Of a stretch of DNA of 64,000 nt, positions 22,988 to 34,879 are shown piece after piece. The DNA lies in the NCBI GenBank assembly GCA_013420905.1, contig JAAXNY010000006.1:2542001-2606000 (forward strand). The letters run 5' to 3'. The position numbers and the translations under genes were made by a program. The notes beneath the pieces are model-generated. The model was not told the DNA's origin. It searched no databases and was given only the letters and a program-made list of their open reading frames with translations. Position 1 is the first letter of the stretch. Each line of letters starts with the position of its first letter. This stretch comes from Collybia mongolica. Lineage: Eukaryota; Basidiomycota; Agaricomycetes; Agaricales; Clitocybaceae.

Positions 22988-24157
22988 CACTGTGCACCCA
23001 GAAGGGGGGGGTTTTCAAACATTTAACTGTGGAAACCCTAATTTCCTACTTTAAATGGGTGGATTAAGGCCAGATGAATTTTGGATGAAATTTCATACCT
23101 TACTTTTCAGCCATCCAGGGGGTGAATTTCATTTGTAATATATGTTGACATTTTTATCTATTAATTGGATGGAATTTAATCTCACAAAAGGATGAAATAT
23201 GTGGGATGTTTTTGATCCAGTAGAAGGGTATGAACTTCATCCAAAAGATAAGGTGTTTCTGTGTGTGATTTTCTGGAATTTAAGGACTGAAATGGGGGTT
23301 TGATTTTCCCAACCCTAAGGGATAATCTCAGCCTAAGTTGACTTTCATCCTTCAAGGAAATGCTTTAGAGTGGGGGGATTTTCATGCATCCAAAGAATGG
23401 GAGAAGTGTTTTCCCACTTTTAAGTGGCTAATTCTGAACTGGATTCAAACCACCTGGGCTTTCCTTTTTTTTTTCCCTCAAGGTTTTGTATACCACTGTA
23501 CATAATACAGATGCAGTGGACTACTTGGGATCAAGAACTGGATACAATCATAAGCCATTATTTAAGGCATATGGATGCTCCAAGAAAGAGTTCCCATGGT
23601 GTGGTGGCCTTGAGCTTGTATGGGCCAAAATCACACACCTGATTGGGCACTAGGGGATCAAATCCCTCAGAGTGGCTCACCACCCAAGGAGAGCAGGCTG
23701 CAGCCTGTATTGTACTAGTAAGGGGATGAGCTACCGCATTGCGGCCCCAAGGGCAGTTGCAGTCAATACCTTAGAGTGAACTCAAGACCATGAGGGGAGG
23801 AGGAGAAGCCAGAGAGGGGTACAGGAGGTGACTGCAGAGCAAGCTGCCCACCAAAATGGTGTTTCCGTGCCAGGCTGATAGGGGGATGCCACTGGGAGTG
23901 GGCCATCTATGGTGCATGGTGGGGACAAGTGGGGCACCTGAGGCTTTGGGCCTCGAGTATCTACCTACATAGAAATGTAATGTCCCCAATAGGGCCCAGC
24001 CCCAGGGGACTATAATACCACACTAAAAAAATAAAGGGGGTGAGCTACCTTCCTGAAGGGAAACCTGGCAACCATGACAGGTACTCCCAGGCCCCTAGCC
24101 GCACTTAGAGGAGGGATACTCATGATACTCTTGTAATGGAAGGAGAGTTTGTATTAT
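22988..24157. other. CACTA left arm, non-coding
   Basis: This holds the terminus, subterminal repeats (23060-23250) and sequence downstream of the transposase. A GC-richer stretch (23640-24120) has two related segments with GGATGAGCTACCGC and GGTGAGCTACCTTC. No supported gene. Confidence 0.45.
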
Positions 24158-27100
24158 TTATGAAATATGTACTGGTACCAATGATTTACTTTGGTCAATA
24201 ATTGACCACCTGCCACAGTCCATAATGTGCCTGACTACACATTGCACTTGATCAAGATTGACAAATTCTGTTGACCCCATCTCCCTGTAGTAGTTCATCT
24301 TACATTGGTTGGTTGCTGCATCTGAGATTTTGACTTGTTTGATGATTGCGTAGATGAGTGAATCAGCTTGGATATCATGTTCAGGAGATGCAGGGATTTC
24401 TATGATGAGGAAGTGGAGAATTTGACCAAGGAAGTCATGCAGCTCAAACTCTGGGGTGCGATGCCTGTGATGAGCAAATTTGTCAACATTGAGTTGATAC
24501 TGAGGCTCATGTGAATTGGTGTACAAGGAGCGATTAATCCCAAGATGGCTCACCTGAATGAACGAGATATCTTGGCTGTCAGTTCTAAGTGGAACAAGGT
24601 CATGGGCGTGCATGGTATTGCCACCCTCCAGGTGACACACTTGGCCATATTGGGCAAATTTAGTGTTCCGGGGTATAAGCTTCCGAATGACTGATACAGG
24701 CTGATTGAAGTGAGTGGCCAAAGTTGCAGTTAGCATTGTCCAATGGGGACCAGAGAGTGCTTCTAGAGGTCCCTTGGGTGGAGTAAGCCAAACAACAGGT
24801 CTAGAAAATATGATGAGCAAGCAAGCGCGTGAACAAAATCAGAGGCTTGCATGTGGGTAACTTGATATCCTGGGCATGAGAGGGGGGGGGAGTCACATGA
24901 ATTTTCTCATGCAGGTCATAGAGGAGGGTTATGTGCTTCAGCTGTGCACAGGAGGTAACATACTTGTTGATATTTGCATAGGGGAATTGTCAACTTTTGA
25001 TGTGATGGAGTATGTTGCCACAGTAGTGCTCTGTTGGAAATGCCCAGTAGGCCCACAACGGACCCATATACCTGATTGTTGGTGCATAAAGTGTTTATAG
25101 TATCGAGTATGTAGAAACTGTCCTTTAAGGAGGGTGGGTGCAATATATAATGTCCAGATTGAATGTGTTTCAGCAATCATCTGTGCCCTCTCAGATGCAA
25201 TATTTGGAACCCTAGATCCAAATGATGCTGGGATTGTCCCTCCTGCATTTTTGGTAGCCTCTCCAATAGCCTCCCATACTGTTGGCGACAACACATAGCC
25301 TTCACCATCATGGGGAAGGTCCTTGAACTTCCCAGTCCAAAGGTGAATCAGATTTGGAATGAGGTTAGACCAGATAAGATGCATGAAATCATAAGGGAAT
25401 GAACCGGGGAAAGAGAGCAAGCTCAGAGTACTGAGCAGTGGTATACCTTTGATGCCATACTTGGTTGCAAGACGTCCAGAATGTGCGTCACTTGCAGCGT
25501 ATTGGACTTCCTTTGCCTGTTCCATGAATTGTACATGATCTCGTAGAGGAAGTTCAGCTGGGTCATATTCGTCTTGTGGCCCTGGGAAGCCATCATGGCA
25601 CAATGGAACATAGTGCGTTGTTAACCGTGAGGATGGGATGCAGACTCCTTTGATTGTGCACATCTGACATGGTGAAATCGCATTATGGCCTTTCATGTGC
25701 ATGACCATTGAGATTGCAGGTATATCACCAAAAACCATGATGAGGTACGCATGTAGGAGGAAGACAGAGTTGGTGAGTGCATCAAAGGCAGACACACCCA
25801 TCTTGAGCTGCAATAGTTCCTGGATGGGGGGCCACAAGAATGAATCCATATCATCAGGTTTCTTTGGCCCAGGGATTGTCCCAAGTGGAATGACATTTGC
25901 CTTGAGAAACCACACTTTGGGAGGGAGGTTATAATTAAACAATATTAATGGCCATGCAGTCTTGGTATGGCGCTTGAAAGGACCAAAGCCATCAGTAGAT
26001 AACCCAAGTGCAATATCGCGAGGATCTGAAAAAAACCACTTTGGGAGCTCTTCATCACTGATTGTGATGAAGGTCTCCTGGAGTAACAGGTAATGAGTGC
26101 CATTGAAAATATCAGTTATTTTTGTTGGGTCGTGTAGGTGCTTGGACCAGTATTGCATTTTCTTTGCATAGGAAATACTTGCAAGCATCGCACATAGGCA
26201 GGGAATGATAGGGAGGTACTTGATGTATGAGTATGGTGACCTCCTGTCAGCTTTATAGTGGTTGGCATTACACTTCGGGCATTTTGTGAGGGATTCATAA
26301 GGCCCAGTGTAGCAAATACATGACAAGGGGCAACAATTGTAGTGTACTGGTTGGAAGCTGGAGAGAAACCAAACATGTTTCTCTGTGTTCTTCAGGGATT
26401 CTCCTGGTGACTGGGTGGATACATAATGAAGTTTGTTGAATGTTATATCGGAAAGGCCGTCTTCAACTTTGATAGCATAGAGACAGAGGAGGACTAGGTC
26501 ACTTTCATCCACCATTTGATCTGTAACTACATATCAGGTATCAGTAGAGGAGTATATTAGAGCAGACAGACCTAATTGTGAGGCTTCCTTCATGAAGCTC
26601 TCACTAAGGAGATCCCATACCGAGACTCCTTCCTGTCCAGACTCCGCACTCAGCATGTCGTATTCATTGTTGTCTCCTGGGAGGTCTTCATCACTGCTGG
26701 TGAGATCCTCAATTTCCATATCCTCATCATCCTCTGTGTCTTCATCATTCTGTGTGTCCTGGCTCTTGTCTTCTTCGCTACTCTCGCCACTATCGACTAT
26801 GAACTGTTGAGTTAGATTGGATCCCCATCTTTCCTGGCTGATTTTGTCAAGGCAGCCTGCAATGCAACAGGAATGGTGTGGATTTGACAAGCCATATTCA
26901 TTGTCATTATAACTATGTGGTGGAATTCCTGGTGCTGGGGGCAGTTCAGAGGTGTAATTATCAGTTCCAGAAGGACCTGCCTCACCCATTGGAAAGTCCA
27001 GATCAACTTCAAGATCTTCAGGAGTGGTTTGCGATGGGGAACCATCTTTATGGTCATTCCCTTGTAAATTCATGAGCATAGAGTTCTCAGAATGTGTGAC

Positions 27101-27268
27101 ACAATTAAGTGTGGAGTCCTTCCCTAGTGAACGGCGTTGCTGACTAGGAGGGCAGCATCCCATAGTCTGCTCTTCCAGTGAATCGCAAGAAAATACCTTC
27201 CTTTTCTTCTCCTGAGAATCGTGTTTAATACTCTGCATCAGGAATGCATTCTGCTCCAGGACTAGCAA
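24158..27268 (-). pseudogene. tnp2-family CACTA transposase (Plavaka type), damaged
   Basis: This is the DDE transposase of EnSpm/CACTA elements. The first exon (27268-26534) is an acidic leader ending in WDLLSESFMKEASQLGLSAL. The second (about 26530-24938) has CPKCNANHYK, the catalytic-type LSTDGFGPFKRHTKTAWPL, IPGPKKPDDMDSFLWPP, GHNAISPCQMC and FPYDFMHLIWSNLIPNLI. The third (24820-24158) is a C-terminal region. Between 25080 and 24820 the expected block WAYWAFPTEHYCG is out of frame with exon two and is followed by an in-frame TGA, so I consider the copy inactive unless an intron rescues it. Similar transposases are abundant in Agaricomycetes. Confidence 0.8.
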
Positions 27269-27723
27269 TGTGAGATATGAAGGCCCCTGGCCTTTCTGGT
27301 GTCACGCTTCAGTTTTGTGATTAACTTGCAAGCCACAACCACATGCACAGGGATGTCAGTTTGCACCCATAGTGCACAATCTCTAAGGAACAGACATTAG
27401 CAGGCACTCATTAAAGATGCATACATGAATTGACACACCAGATCCTGATGTCAAAGTCTCTTTCCACGTAGTATTGTCCTTCCTGGCTGATGTTGCCCTC
27501 CTCAATGTGCACCTTGATATTTCTGAAATGGCAGAATGTTGCGCATTGCGCCTGCAGCAACATTCCTGGGTTTCCTAGCAGTGAATACATTAGCTTTGTT
27601 TTTTTACTTCATTCAATCTTAATTGTTCAATGTATTGTACTTAATGTGTATTTTACAATTTCTATATACCTATATACTGACTACTAATGTATTATGAAAG
27701 GTACTTACTCAAGAGCCAAAGAG
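27269..27723. other. Transposase upstream region
   Basis: Minus-strand frames give exon-like pieces (CHFRNIKVHIEEGN, then RKARGLHIS) that I do not recognise. They may belong to the 5' part of the transposase gene or be chance. Confidence 0.3.
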
Positions 27724-27950
27724 GAGGGAGGGCCAGGAGACGATGGTGGTGGTTTGGGATGAAGAGCAAAACCATGCAAAAGCGGGCCACCAGCCAATGA
27801 TACAGCTTGGAATGTTCAGCCACCAGGTGTGCAGAACTGTACACCTGGTGGCTGAACATTCCAAGCTGTATCATTGGCTGGTGGCCCGCTTTTGCATGGT
27901 TTTGCTCTTCATCCCAAACCACCACCATCATCTCCTGGCCCTCCCTCTCC
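27724..27950. repeat. Palindrome with 107-bp arms
   Basis: The left arm (27724-27830) and right arm (27841-27950) are near-perfect inverted copies around a 10-bp spacer (GCAGAACTGT, 27831-27840). Even a splice-donor-like AAGTAAGTAC lies beyond both arms. The two arms give near-identical proteins on opposite strands. The right arm precedes the Spt5-like gene, and a single diverged copy is found at about 18740-18840. The centre CACCAGGTGT/ACACCTGGTG resembles the CACTA terminus. Confidence 0.9.
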
Positions 27951-28117
27951 TCCCTCCCCTTTGAACTTCAAGTAAGTACAATCCCTTCTGTAGACATAAA
28001 TAGTATATAGAACATGTAGTAGTACAATGAGCACTACAATACAAAATAATGATATGGGTGAATGAAGTTAAAGAAACTAATGTCCCCTCAGGAAACCCCT
28101 AGGACGTTGCTGTCAAA

Positions 28118-30722
28118 ATGTCAGGCAAGCCCATGCCAAGGAACGTCCTCAACAAATTATGTGGTTTTGTCGATCTTGAAGCTCAAGTGGACAACGAGGA
28201 GGAGGAGGAGGAGGAGGAGGGCCTTAGAGATGACCTGGTCAACGGTAAGTTGACTGCCATGTTTGTTGTCCAGGGGCACATTAACTTCAACATTATAGAT
28301 TTCATTGATGATCAGATGCACAAACAGCCCAACAATGCGCCAGGGCTGTCAAGTTCCTCAAGGGTGGATCACCACCATGAAAATGAACACCTTAACAATT
28401 TATTGGAAGGAATATTGGAGCGGTCGTGCATATGCCAGTCAATGCGCAACAATGGCAGTGATTTTGATAGTGACACAGACTCCCCATCCCAAGGTGACAT
28501 GGACACCCCATTCTGAGTTGACATGGACCACCAGCCAACCAATCAAGATTACGGACTACTGAGGGTTTGCTGCATTGTGAGTACTTAATCATTGCAATTT
28601 GTTATTTCACTGATCTGGTATATTATCTCTAGGTGGGGAAGGAAGAGGATGCTGTCATGTACCTCCTGGAGAAAGCACTTCCAGACCACAGGATAAGGTC
28701 AGCGTTCACACAGGACAATATCAAAGGCTGGATCTATATCAAGGCCACGATGAATGTTCACCTATTGCACCTCCTATATCCGGTCCCCTGTATCATTCAG
28801 CCTCAGAATGGCTTCTCTGCAGTTGAGATGGATGATTGGACTCACCTGTTGGACATGGAATTCCGCGGAGCATTTCCCTCCATTGGAGATTGGGTCACAG
28901 TCCGTCGAGGGCTTTACAAAGGGGATGTGGGATATGTCTCGTCTGTTGAGAGCTGGGGGCAAGTTAGCCTCCTTCTAATCCCCCATCTTCCTTCTTGCAA
29001 TGCCAGCTCTTTGTCTGGGAAAAGGAAATGCGCTCCCCCCTGCTCTGATCCCACTCAATTCAACCGTCAGATGTGGGATGATTTCATGCAGGCCCACCCC
29101 AATGCAAGATCCTCAAAGAAAGAGGATGGGACATGTACCACCTGGGGTCACTCGTTTGAGTTCTGCCTTGAGCGTAAAAAATTCCACATCCATACGATAT
29201 CTCTTGCTGCAGTCTCCATGTCAACCAATGTGTTTTATGCATTTTCAATGGCCCCCCACCCCAAAATTGAACATGCAAAATTCCCTTGCCCCTGGGAGTG
29301 GAAATTTTACGAAGGTGAAGAGGTATTCATCAGGTCTTTGAGAACATGGGGTATCATCAAAGCCACAGGGGCGTGTTCTGCAGAAGTGGATCTTAAGACT
29401 GGGGAGGGCAGAAGGATGCTTCCGTGGTCTGACTTGCGGAAGCATGTTGCACCTGGTCACTATGCCGAAATATTAAGTGGAGATCTGCAGGGGGAAAGGG
29501 GATGGGTGATAGGGGTGGATGAAGAAGAAGTAACTATTGCTGACCGACTTGTTGAGGAGGAAGTAACTCAAGGCTATGTGCTTCAAAACATCCTAAAGGT
29601 AGGTAGATTATCAATACCCTCAATAAACTGCTACTTAACATTCAAACAGCCACATGCAGTCCATATCAATTGGATCAAAGTCATTGACCCACCAATTGTA
29701 CTTCACGGACAACCATCCACATCAAGTAGCATGCCTCTAAAGCATGAGCAAGCGCCATGGATTGGCACAGAAGTCATAGTCCAGAAGGCTGCCACCCAAT
29801 GAAGGGCTATCGTGCAACTGTCAAGGACATTCAGCCTCTGCAAAATACATTAAGTGGCCTCAAACTCACCGTCCAATTCATCCACCTCAACCTGGCCCAT
29901 CCATTTCAAGCTCAAGTTTTGGATTATGACGACATTGTAGAAATATTGTAAGTTATATTATTCCAATTGGTTGCCATTATTAACATACTTCCCCCAAATT
30001 CTCATTGCAAGCTGTACGATTTTGCCCCCACCAAGAACAAAAATTTCACACCCCTTCCAGCTCATTTTGTCCAGAACCCACCTATGGAACCCACTGCCAC
30101 AGTAGCTGGGAGTAGTAGCACCCCCATGCCTGATTTCCACTACTCTACGCCAGCCTGGAACCCATCATTGCAGACCCCTATTCCATTTTCCTTAGAGGCT
30201 GAGCCAGCCCCCCAGAACCCCCACCTCCCCACCCCATTACAGCCACTCAAAAGTCCTTCCCACCCTCTACTAGATCAATGGCTCATTGATGTAGCATTGA
30301 AGGTCTCAGTCACAGGCTGGGAACATGACAGCAAGGAGCTGGTTGTCTCAATTAAACAAGTGGATGGATGGTTGTCATTCCAGTACACACACTACACAAC
30401 GACAAGGACTGTGCCTCCAGAACAGGTCATCCCGAAACATCCCAACCTGATGCGTGACAACGGGTTGCTTGTTGTGATCAAGGGTGACCATTGTGGGAAG
30501 TACATCCGTCAAATACATCATTGGTATGACAACAACCAGCCAATTGTCTTACTAGCAGTCCTCAATCAGACTGAGGATGGCCATGAGAGTCTTTCTGAGG
30601 AACGGTTGGAGCTCAGTCCCAACAATCTGTGTATTGGCCATGAGACAAAGAAACAGAAAAAATGGAATGACAAACTAATGGCTGGGCTTTGTGAAGAAGC
30701 TCAAAAGACTCGCGCAAAATAA
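28118..30722 (+). pseudogene. Transposon-borne Spt5-like NGN/KOW protein
   Basis: Spt5 clamps RNA polymerase II and promotes elongation. This copy starts MSGKPMPRNVLNKL with an acidic run (28196-28222). After an intron (donor near 28240 or later, acceptor about 28632) it has an NGN domain (EEDAVMYLLEKAL, SAFTQDNIKGWIYIKA) and a KOW motif (GDWVTVRRGLYKGDVGYV). Further KOW-like repeats follow: EEVFIRSLRTWGIIKA, YAEILSGDLQGERGW, WIGTEVIVQKA and HPMKGYRATVKDI. The C-terminal part (29967-30722) adds GLLVVIKGDHCGKYIRQI. The two latter KOW pieces are in different frames at 29785, and the next exon junction (29948) does not keep frame, so the copy looks damaged. The 5' exon may lie in the palindrome (27807-27970). 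It is oriented away from the transposase, in the same element. Confidence 0.75.
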
Positions 30723-31734
30723 ATAATATATAGGTACTAATGTGCATTTAGTGTAATACTGAATACTTTAGGTGTCCTATAATCTTAATGTACATAAATA
30801 TCTTTGTTGCTATTTTTTTGTAATCTCTGTCATTTACCCCCCCATCTATCCCCTTTGTCTGACTCACGCACATGCTTTGTTCCCTGCCCTGTTTCTTGTT
30901 GAAAATTGAAGTTGAATATTGGGTTTATCAGGTGTCCACCTTGAATATGGATGTGGATTGTAATATTCTTCTAGCCACGAATGCACAATGAGGAGTACAA
31001 TCTTTAACACATCTTGTAAGTATTACCACATACCTTTTCTCCAGCTGGATGGACAATGCTGACTTCTGCATCTGCCTTGCTATTGTCAAGGACCAGGTTA
31101 CCACCTTCTGCATGCAATATCAGCTTCAGCATGAACCCCGATTCAAACCGACACTCACCTGTTTCCCCGGTTGCATTGGCTCTCTGACTTGAGACATCAG
31201 AATGGCAAGTTACCCAATCCCTATTCTCCAGTAAACCAAGTTGATTCTCTGGTGAACAAGGTTCCACAAAATCATTGGCACTTTCTTGGTCAGACTCTGT
31301 TTCAGATTCCATTGCACTTGCCCCATGATTGCTTGCAGTGCGAGACGGAATTTTAGAGGTAACAGTAAAGCTGGACTTGAGGTTTGTGTTCATAGTATTC
31401 TGAATTTCCTGACTTGTATTGTGGTTTATATATTATGATTTTCACTAGTCTACCAGAGTCTCTACCCATGCTCAGTCGAAGGTCTGAAATTTAGAGCAGT
31501 GAGATCCCTTCAGCTCCACAAATTTCCCATTCTAATTCTCATGCTAGTAAACTTATTTTATATGAACCCTTCCATCACAAGATCCATGGTCAGGAAGAAA
31601 AGTTCCGGCGCTTATGGTAGTAAAATTGGCTGGTGGTCTGTTCCTGTGTCAAAAGCCCCACTGACGGATCTTAACTTCTATTGAGTCTTTAAAAATACAA
31701 CTCATTGTTCTTCCTTCCAGTACATTCTTTTCAA
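30723..31734. other. Spacer between CACTA-borne genes
   Basis: No supported gene. A minus-strand open frame at 31393-31004 (129 codons) shows no recognised domain. Confidence 0.4.
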
Positions 31735-32675
31735 TGGTGAAAACCAAAGTTTCCAAAACCACAGTGTCCAAAACCATGGTGTCCAAGACATCAAAGCAAA
31801 GTGGCAAGGCCAAACCACCTTTGACGTCCTCATAAAAGAACACAATAACAGGTAACCGTTCCTTAATCATCAGGACACTATCACTTATTGCATTTTACTT
31901 GAGTTAGGGACACAAACAAATGCTCTTGAGGTGAAGTTGAAGAAATTGAAAGGTATTGTCATTCTTTCTTGTTCTTTATTCTATACTTTAACATTTTCAG
32001 CTGAGAACCATGCCTTGCACAAAGCTGTAGCTGCAAAGGATGAATCAAAGAAGACAATACCACGGCCGCTACGTGGCTCTGCCAGACATGGGTTCAACTT
32101 GCAATGCAAGATGGGCCTAGAGGATGACGGGGAATTGTACAAGACACTCCATGTAAGTTATAAGTTATAATGCCTTATCATAATCAACATTCTGACAATA
32201 AATAGCGCTGTGTCCAGAACTTAATCAATATGGCAGGGCTTGACTGCTCTATTGTATGGCACCGCCAGCCCAAGCCTGTTATTGCTCGCATTATTGCAGT
32301 GGTAAGATCTCACCCCTTCAATTCCTTCACACTAATGGCACCTTGCAGGCCCAGGAGCACCATGACTACTTCAAATTATTTCCCCACAGCTGGGCAATCA
32401 AGGAGTTCATCAAATCAAATTTGAAGAACAAGCGTGCCTATGCACATAAATGCAGTTACCTACAAACAATCACTGGCTTCAACAACATGCAAACTGGGAG
32501 CGACAACAAAGATAATGAAGACAAGGAGAACACCAATGATGAGAACTCCAAGGATGAGGACAGAAAGGACAAGGACAAGGACAGAGAGGACCAGGACAAG
32601 GACAAGGACAGAGAGGACAAGAATGAAGAGGAAGGGGAAATTGACTGGGATGGATTGGAAGACACTGCAGAGTGA
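31735..32675 (+). pseudogene. TE-borne small charged ORF of unknown function
   Basis: Pieces joined across short GT-AG introns give a Lys/Thr/Ser-rich start (MVKTKVSKTTVSK, 31735), a coiled-coil-like EVKLKKLKAENHALHKAV, the block KTIPRPLRGSARHGFNLQ followed by MGLEDDGELYKTLH, then DYFKLFPHSWAIKEFIKSNL, and a C-terminal run of Lys/Asp/Glu repeats (32540-32640). I know this PRP..G.A..GFNLQ / WAIKEF layout from repetitive Agaricomycete proteins but not a function. The first exon reaches a TAA before a usable donor, so the gene may be broken. Its position next to the Spt5-like gene suggests it belongs to the same element. Confidence 0.5.
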
Positions 32676-32791
32676 GATCTTCACAAGTAGAAAAATAATT
32701 AGATGAAGGTAGTACAAAGTACAAAATACTTTTGGTTTTGGACGTGAAGAGCTCAAGAATGATGTGGGTGAACGAAGATGCATCAAAGTCA

Positions 32792-33145
32792 GCTTTAGGT
32801 GTGTGGAATGTAAGGTCATTCTTGCTCGTTTTAGGTGCATGGAACATAAGGTTGTATCCTTGCTGAACTGTGGGGGACTCAGCTCTAGGTGCGCAGAACA
32901 TAAAGTCGTATTCTTGCTGAAATGCAGGTCTCAGCTTTAGGTGTGTGGAATGTAAGGGCGTATTCTTGCTTGTTTTAGGTGTGCAGACTGTAACATTGTA
33001 TCCTTGCTTGTTTCAGGTGTGCGGACCGTAACATTGTATCCTTGCTTGTTTTAGGTGTGTGGACCATAATGTTGTATCCTTGCTCAGTTTAGGTGCACGG
33101 AATGCATGGTTGTATCCTTGCTGAAATGTGGGGGTCTCAGCTTTA
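32792..33145 (+). repeat. Minisatellite, about 8 copies of 38-53 bp
   Basis: Copies start with TTTAGGTGNNNGGA, continue with a TAA-type middle and end TTGTATCCTTGCT. They begin at about 32792, 32834, 32889, 32937, 32977, 33016, 33053 and 33091. Two or three long copies carry an extra GGGGG.CTCAGCT segment; short ones do not. Copies 5 and 6 are nearly identical, indicating recent turnover. Confidence 0.85.
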
Positions 33146-33187
33146 GGCTGTCGAGGGGATGCTGAATAAATACAGCTCTCCAATACT

Positions 33188-33662
33188 TGTTACAAATTCC
33201 CTACTCATGTGTCCTCATCATTTCTTTTCCTTACACACTACTGATTACTAGATACTTATTGACTCTTATTTCCCAAGACCCATATATGCATTCCTTTTCT
33301 CATGCTTATTCATCTTTTGTATTATGCTTACTCATTCTCATTTTAGCTTACTCATTCTCCTTATCTATAACAAATAGTGTAAACCATGCTTATCAGACCT
33401 TTACATATATATAGGGATATTTTAGCTTAGTTAGTTCTTTAGCTTGACCTAGCTGAATACACCTTATTCACCTACTCTGATCTCTTGACGTAAACTCGAT
33501 CCTACTTGCCTTATGAAGGGAGTAGTGCATCTTTGATTCAACGATCTGACTTTAGCCCTATTGAGGGAGTCATTAGATGTTAGACTTATGGAGTCAATGG
33601 TCTATAGTGAACGAATGATAAACTAGATTGATCTAAAGGATAAGGCCTAAACAGCCATAACA
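33188..33662 (+). repeat. 5' LTR of Ty3/Gypsy element
   Basis: It starts TGTTACAAAT and ends CCATAACA. A TATA box (CATATATATAGGG, 33404-33416) lies 25-35 bp before AGCTTGACCT (33441-33450), where transcription should begin. Confidence 0.95.
33441..33450 (+). promoter_or_regulatory. Predicted RNA 5' end / self-primer
   Basis: AGCTTGACCT is exactly complementary to the sequence just after the 5' LTR (33665-33674) and lies at the distance expected for transcription start from the TATA box. In Tf1-type elements the RNA 5' end folds back in this way and primes reverse transcription instead of a tRNA. Confidence 0.6.
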
Positions 33663-33664
33663 AA

Positions 33665-33674
33665 AGGTCAAGCT
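33665..33674 (+). other. Primer binding site
   Basis: AGGTCAAGCT, two bases inside the 5' LTR end, matches the complement of 33441-33450 for all 10 bases. I do not see complementarity to an obvious tRNA 3' end, though I could not test all tRNAs. Confidence 0.6.
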
Positions 33675-33709
33675 GATCAGAACCATCAACCTATCAAGGT
33701 TCAGACGCA

Positions 33710-34879
33710 ATGGCACCACAATACGGATTGAAGCCTGTGAGCAGCAGTGAAAGCAGTAGAAGCAGCAGTAGGCAAAGCGCCTTCAGCAACGAAGACTTTC
33801 AAGATGCAGAAGAACAACCAAGACTCTCAGTAGTCACACAAACAATAGAAACGCCCACAATGCCGAAACCAAAGGCAGAAAGTTCCAAAGGAAAGGAACC
33901 AGAGAAACCACCGAAACCCGAATCACCAGATTCCCCAATACCACCTGACTCCGACATAGAAATGGCAGATGAACGAAAACCCACCGAGATCAAACTCAGT
34001 TCACCAAACATCTTTGATGGAAACTGAAGAATGACAAAGGACTTCATCCTTGACTGCAAGATGTACTTGCAAGCAAATGATAGAATCTATGACACGGAAT
34101 GGAAAAAGATCCTTTACATGCTCTCATACATGAAAGGAGGAACAGCAGGACCATGGAAAAAGTCCTGGTATGGAGAAAACAGTAACCACCCAGGAACCTT
34201 TACAGATTTTATAGCAACAGTTGAAGAAGCATTCTCTACACCAGATGAAGCAGGAGATGCTAGACAAACCCTGAAAATGCTGTGCATGACAGGAAACATG
34301 ACAGCAGATGACTACATTGCGGAATTCAAATCAGCTGCATCAGAAAGTCAGATCACTGAAAGTGAAGCACTTGTCGAGTATTTCATGGAAGGAATACCCC
34401 CTTCCTTGATGCAGAAAATTTTGACAATGGATAACCCACCTACCACCATTAAGGGTTGGTATCAGAAGGCATCCATATTCGACACCCAGTACAGATGTGC
34501 AAAATCGATTGTAGCACGAATCAAAGGAAATACAGGAAAGCCAACAGGAGGAAACAGTGGGAAAAAATATAATTTCCAACAAAACAACCCCAAATATGTC
34601 CCAAATAAAGATCCAAATGCAATGGACATAGATCAATTGATCATTCAAGAAAGAGACAAACATATGAAACGAGGACTATGCTTCGAATGCCATAAGTTTG
34701 GACATTGAGCATCTGATCACAAAGCAGGAGGTTCAATTCCTCAAACTCCACGAAAAGAAGAACCGAAATTACCAATGAAAGGCAAAGATGCCTATATGAA
34801 AATCCAATCTCTCATGGCAGAATTAGATGAAGAAGAAAAGGAGATTGCCTTAAAGAATATCAAAGACAAGGGTTTTTAA
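33710..34879 (+). pseudogene. gag: Gag of Ty3/Gypsy element
   Basis: It begins MAPQYGLKPVSSSE with a Ser/Pro/Glu-rich leader, then the capsid region (DFILDCKMYLQANDR, PGTFTDFIATVEEAF, FKSAASESQI) and a nucleocapsid knuckle CFECHKFGH. The knuckle has the form Cx2Cx4Hx4H, with His in place of the last Cys. TGA codons at 34025-34027 and 34706-34708 interrupt the frame; the second falls directly after the knuckle His where family members have Arg. The frame ends at TAA 34877-34879 within GGTTTTTAAAG. Pol continues in the -1 frame, so a -1 slip on the T run is plausible. Confidence 0.85.

Noticed and set aside
23640..24120. A possible SINE or tRNA-derived repeat with GATGAGCTACC segments.
   Set aside because: Two related segments exist, but there is no poly-A end, clear promoter box or target duplication.
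27692..27964. Two similar proteins of 70-80 residues on opposite strands.
   Set aside because: They are the two arms of a palindrome read in both directions; no independent coding evidence for the minus-strand one.
31004..31393. A 129-codon minus-strand ORF in the CACTA element.
   Set aside because: No domain, no splice partner and no recognisable homology; length alone is not sufficient in this region.
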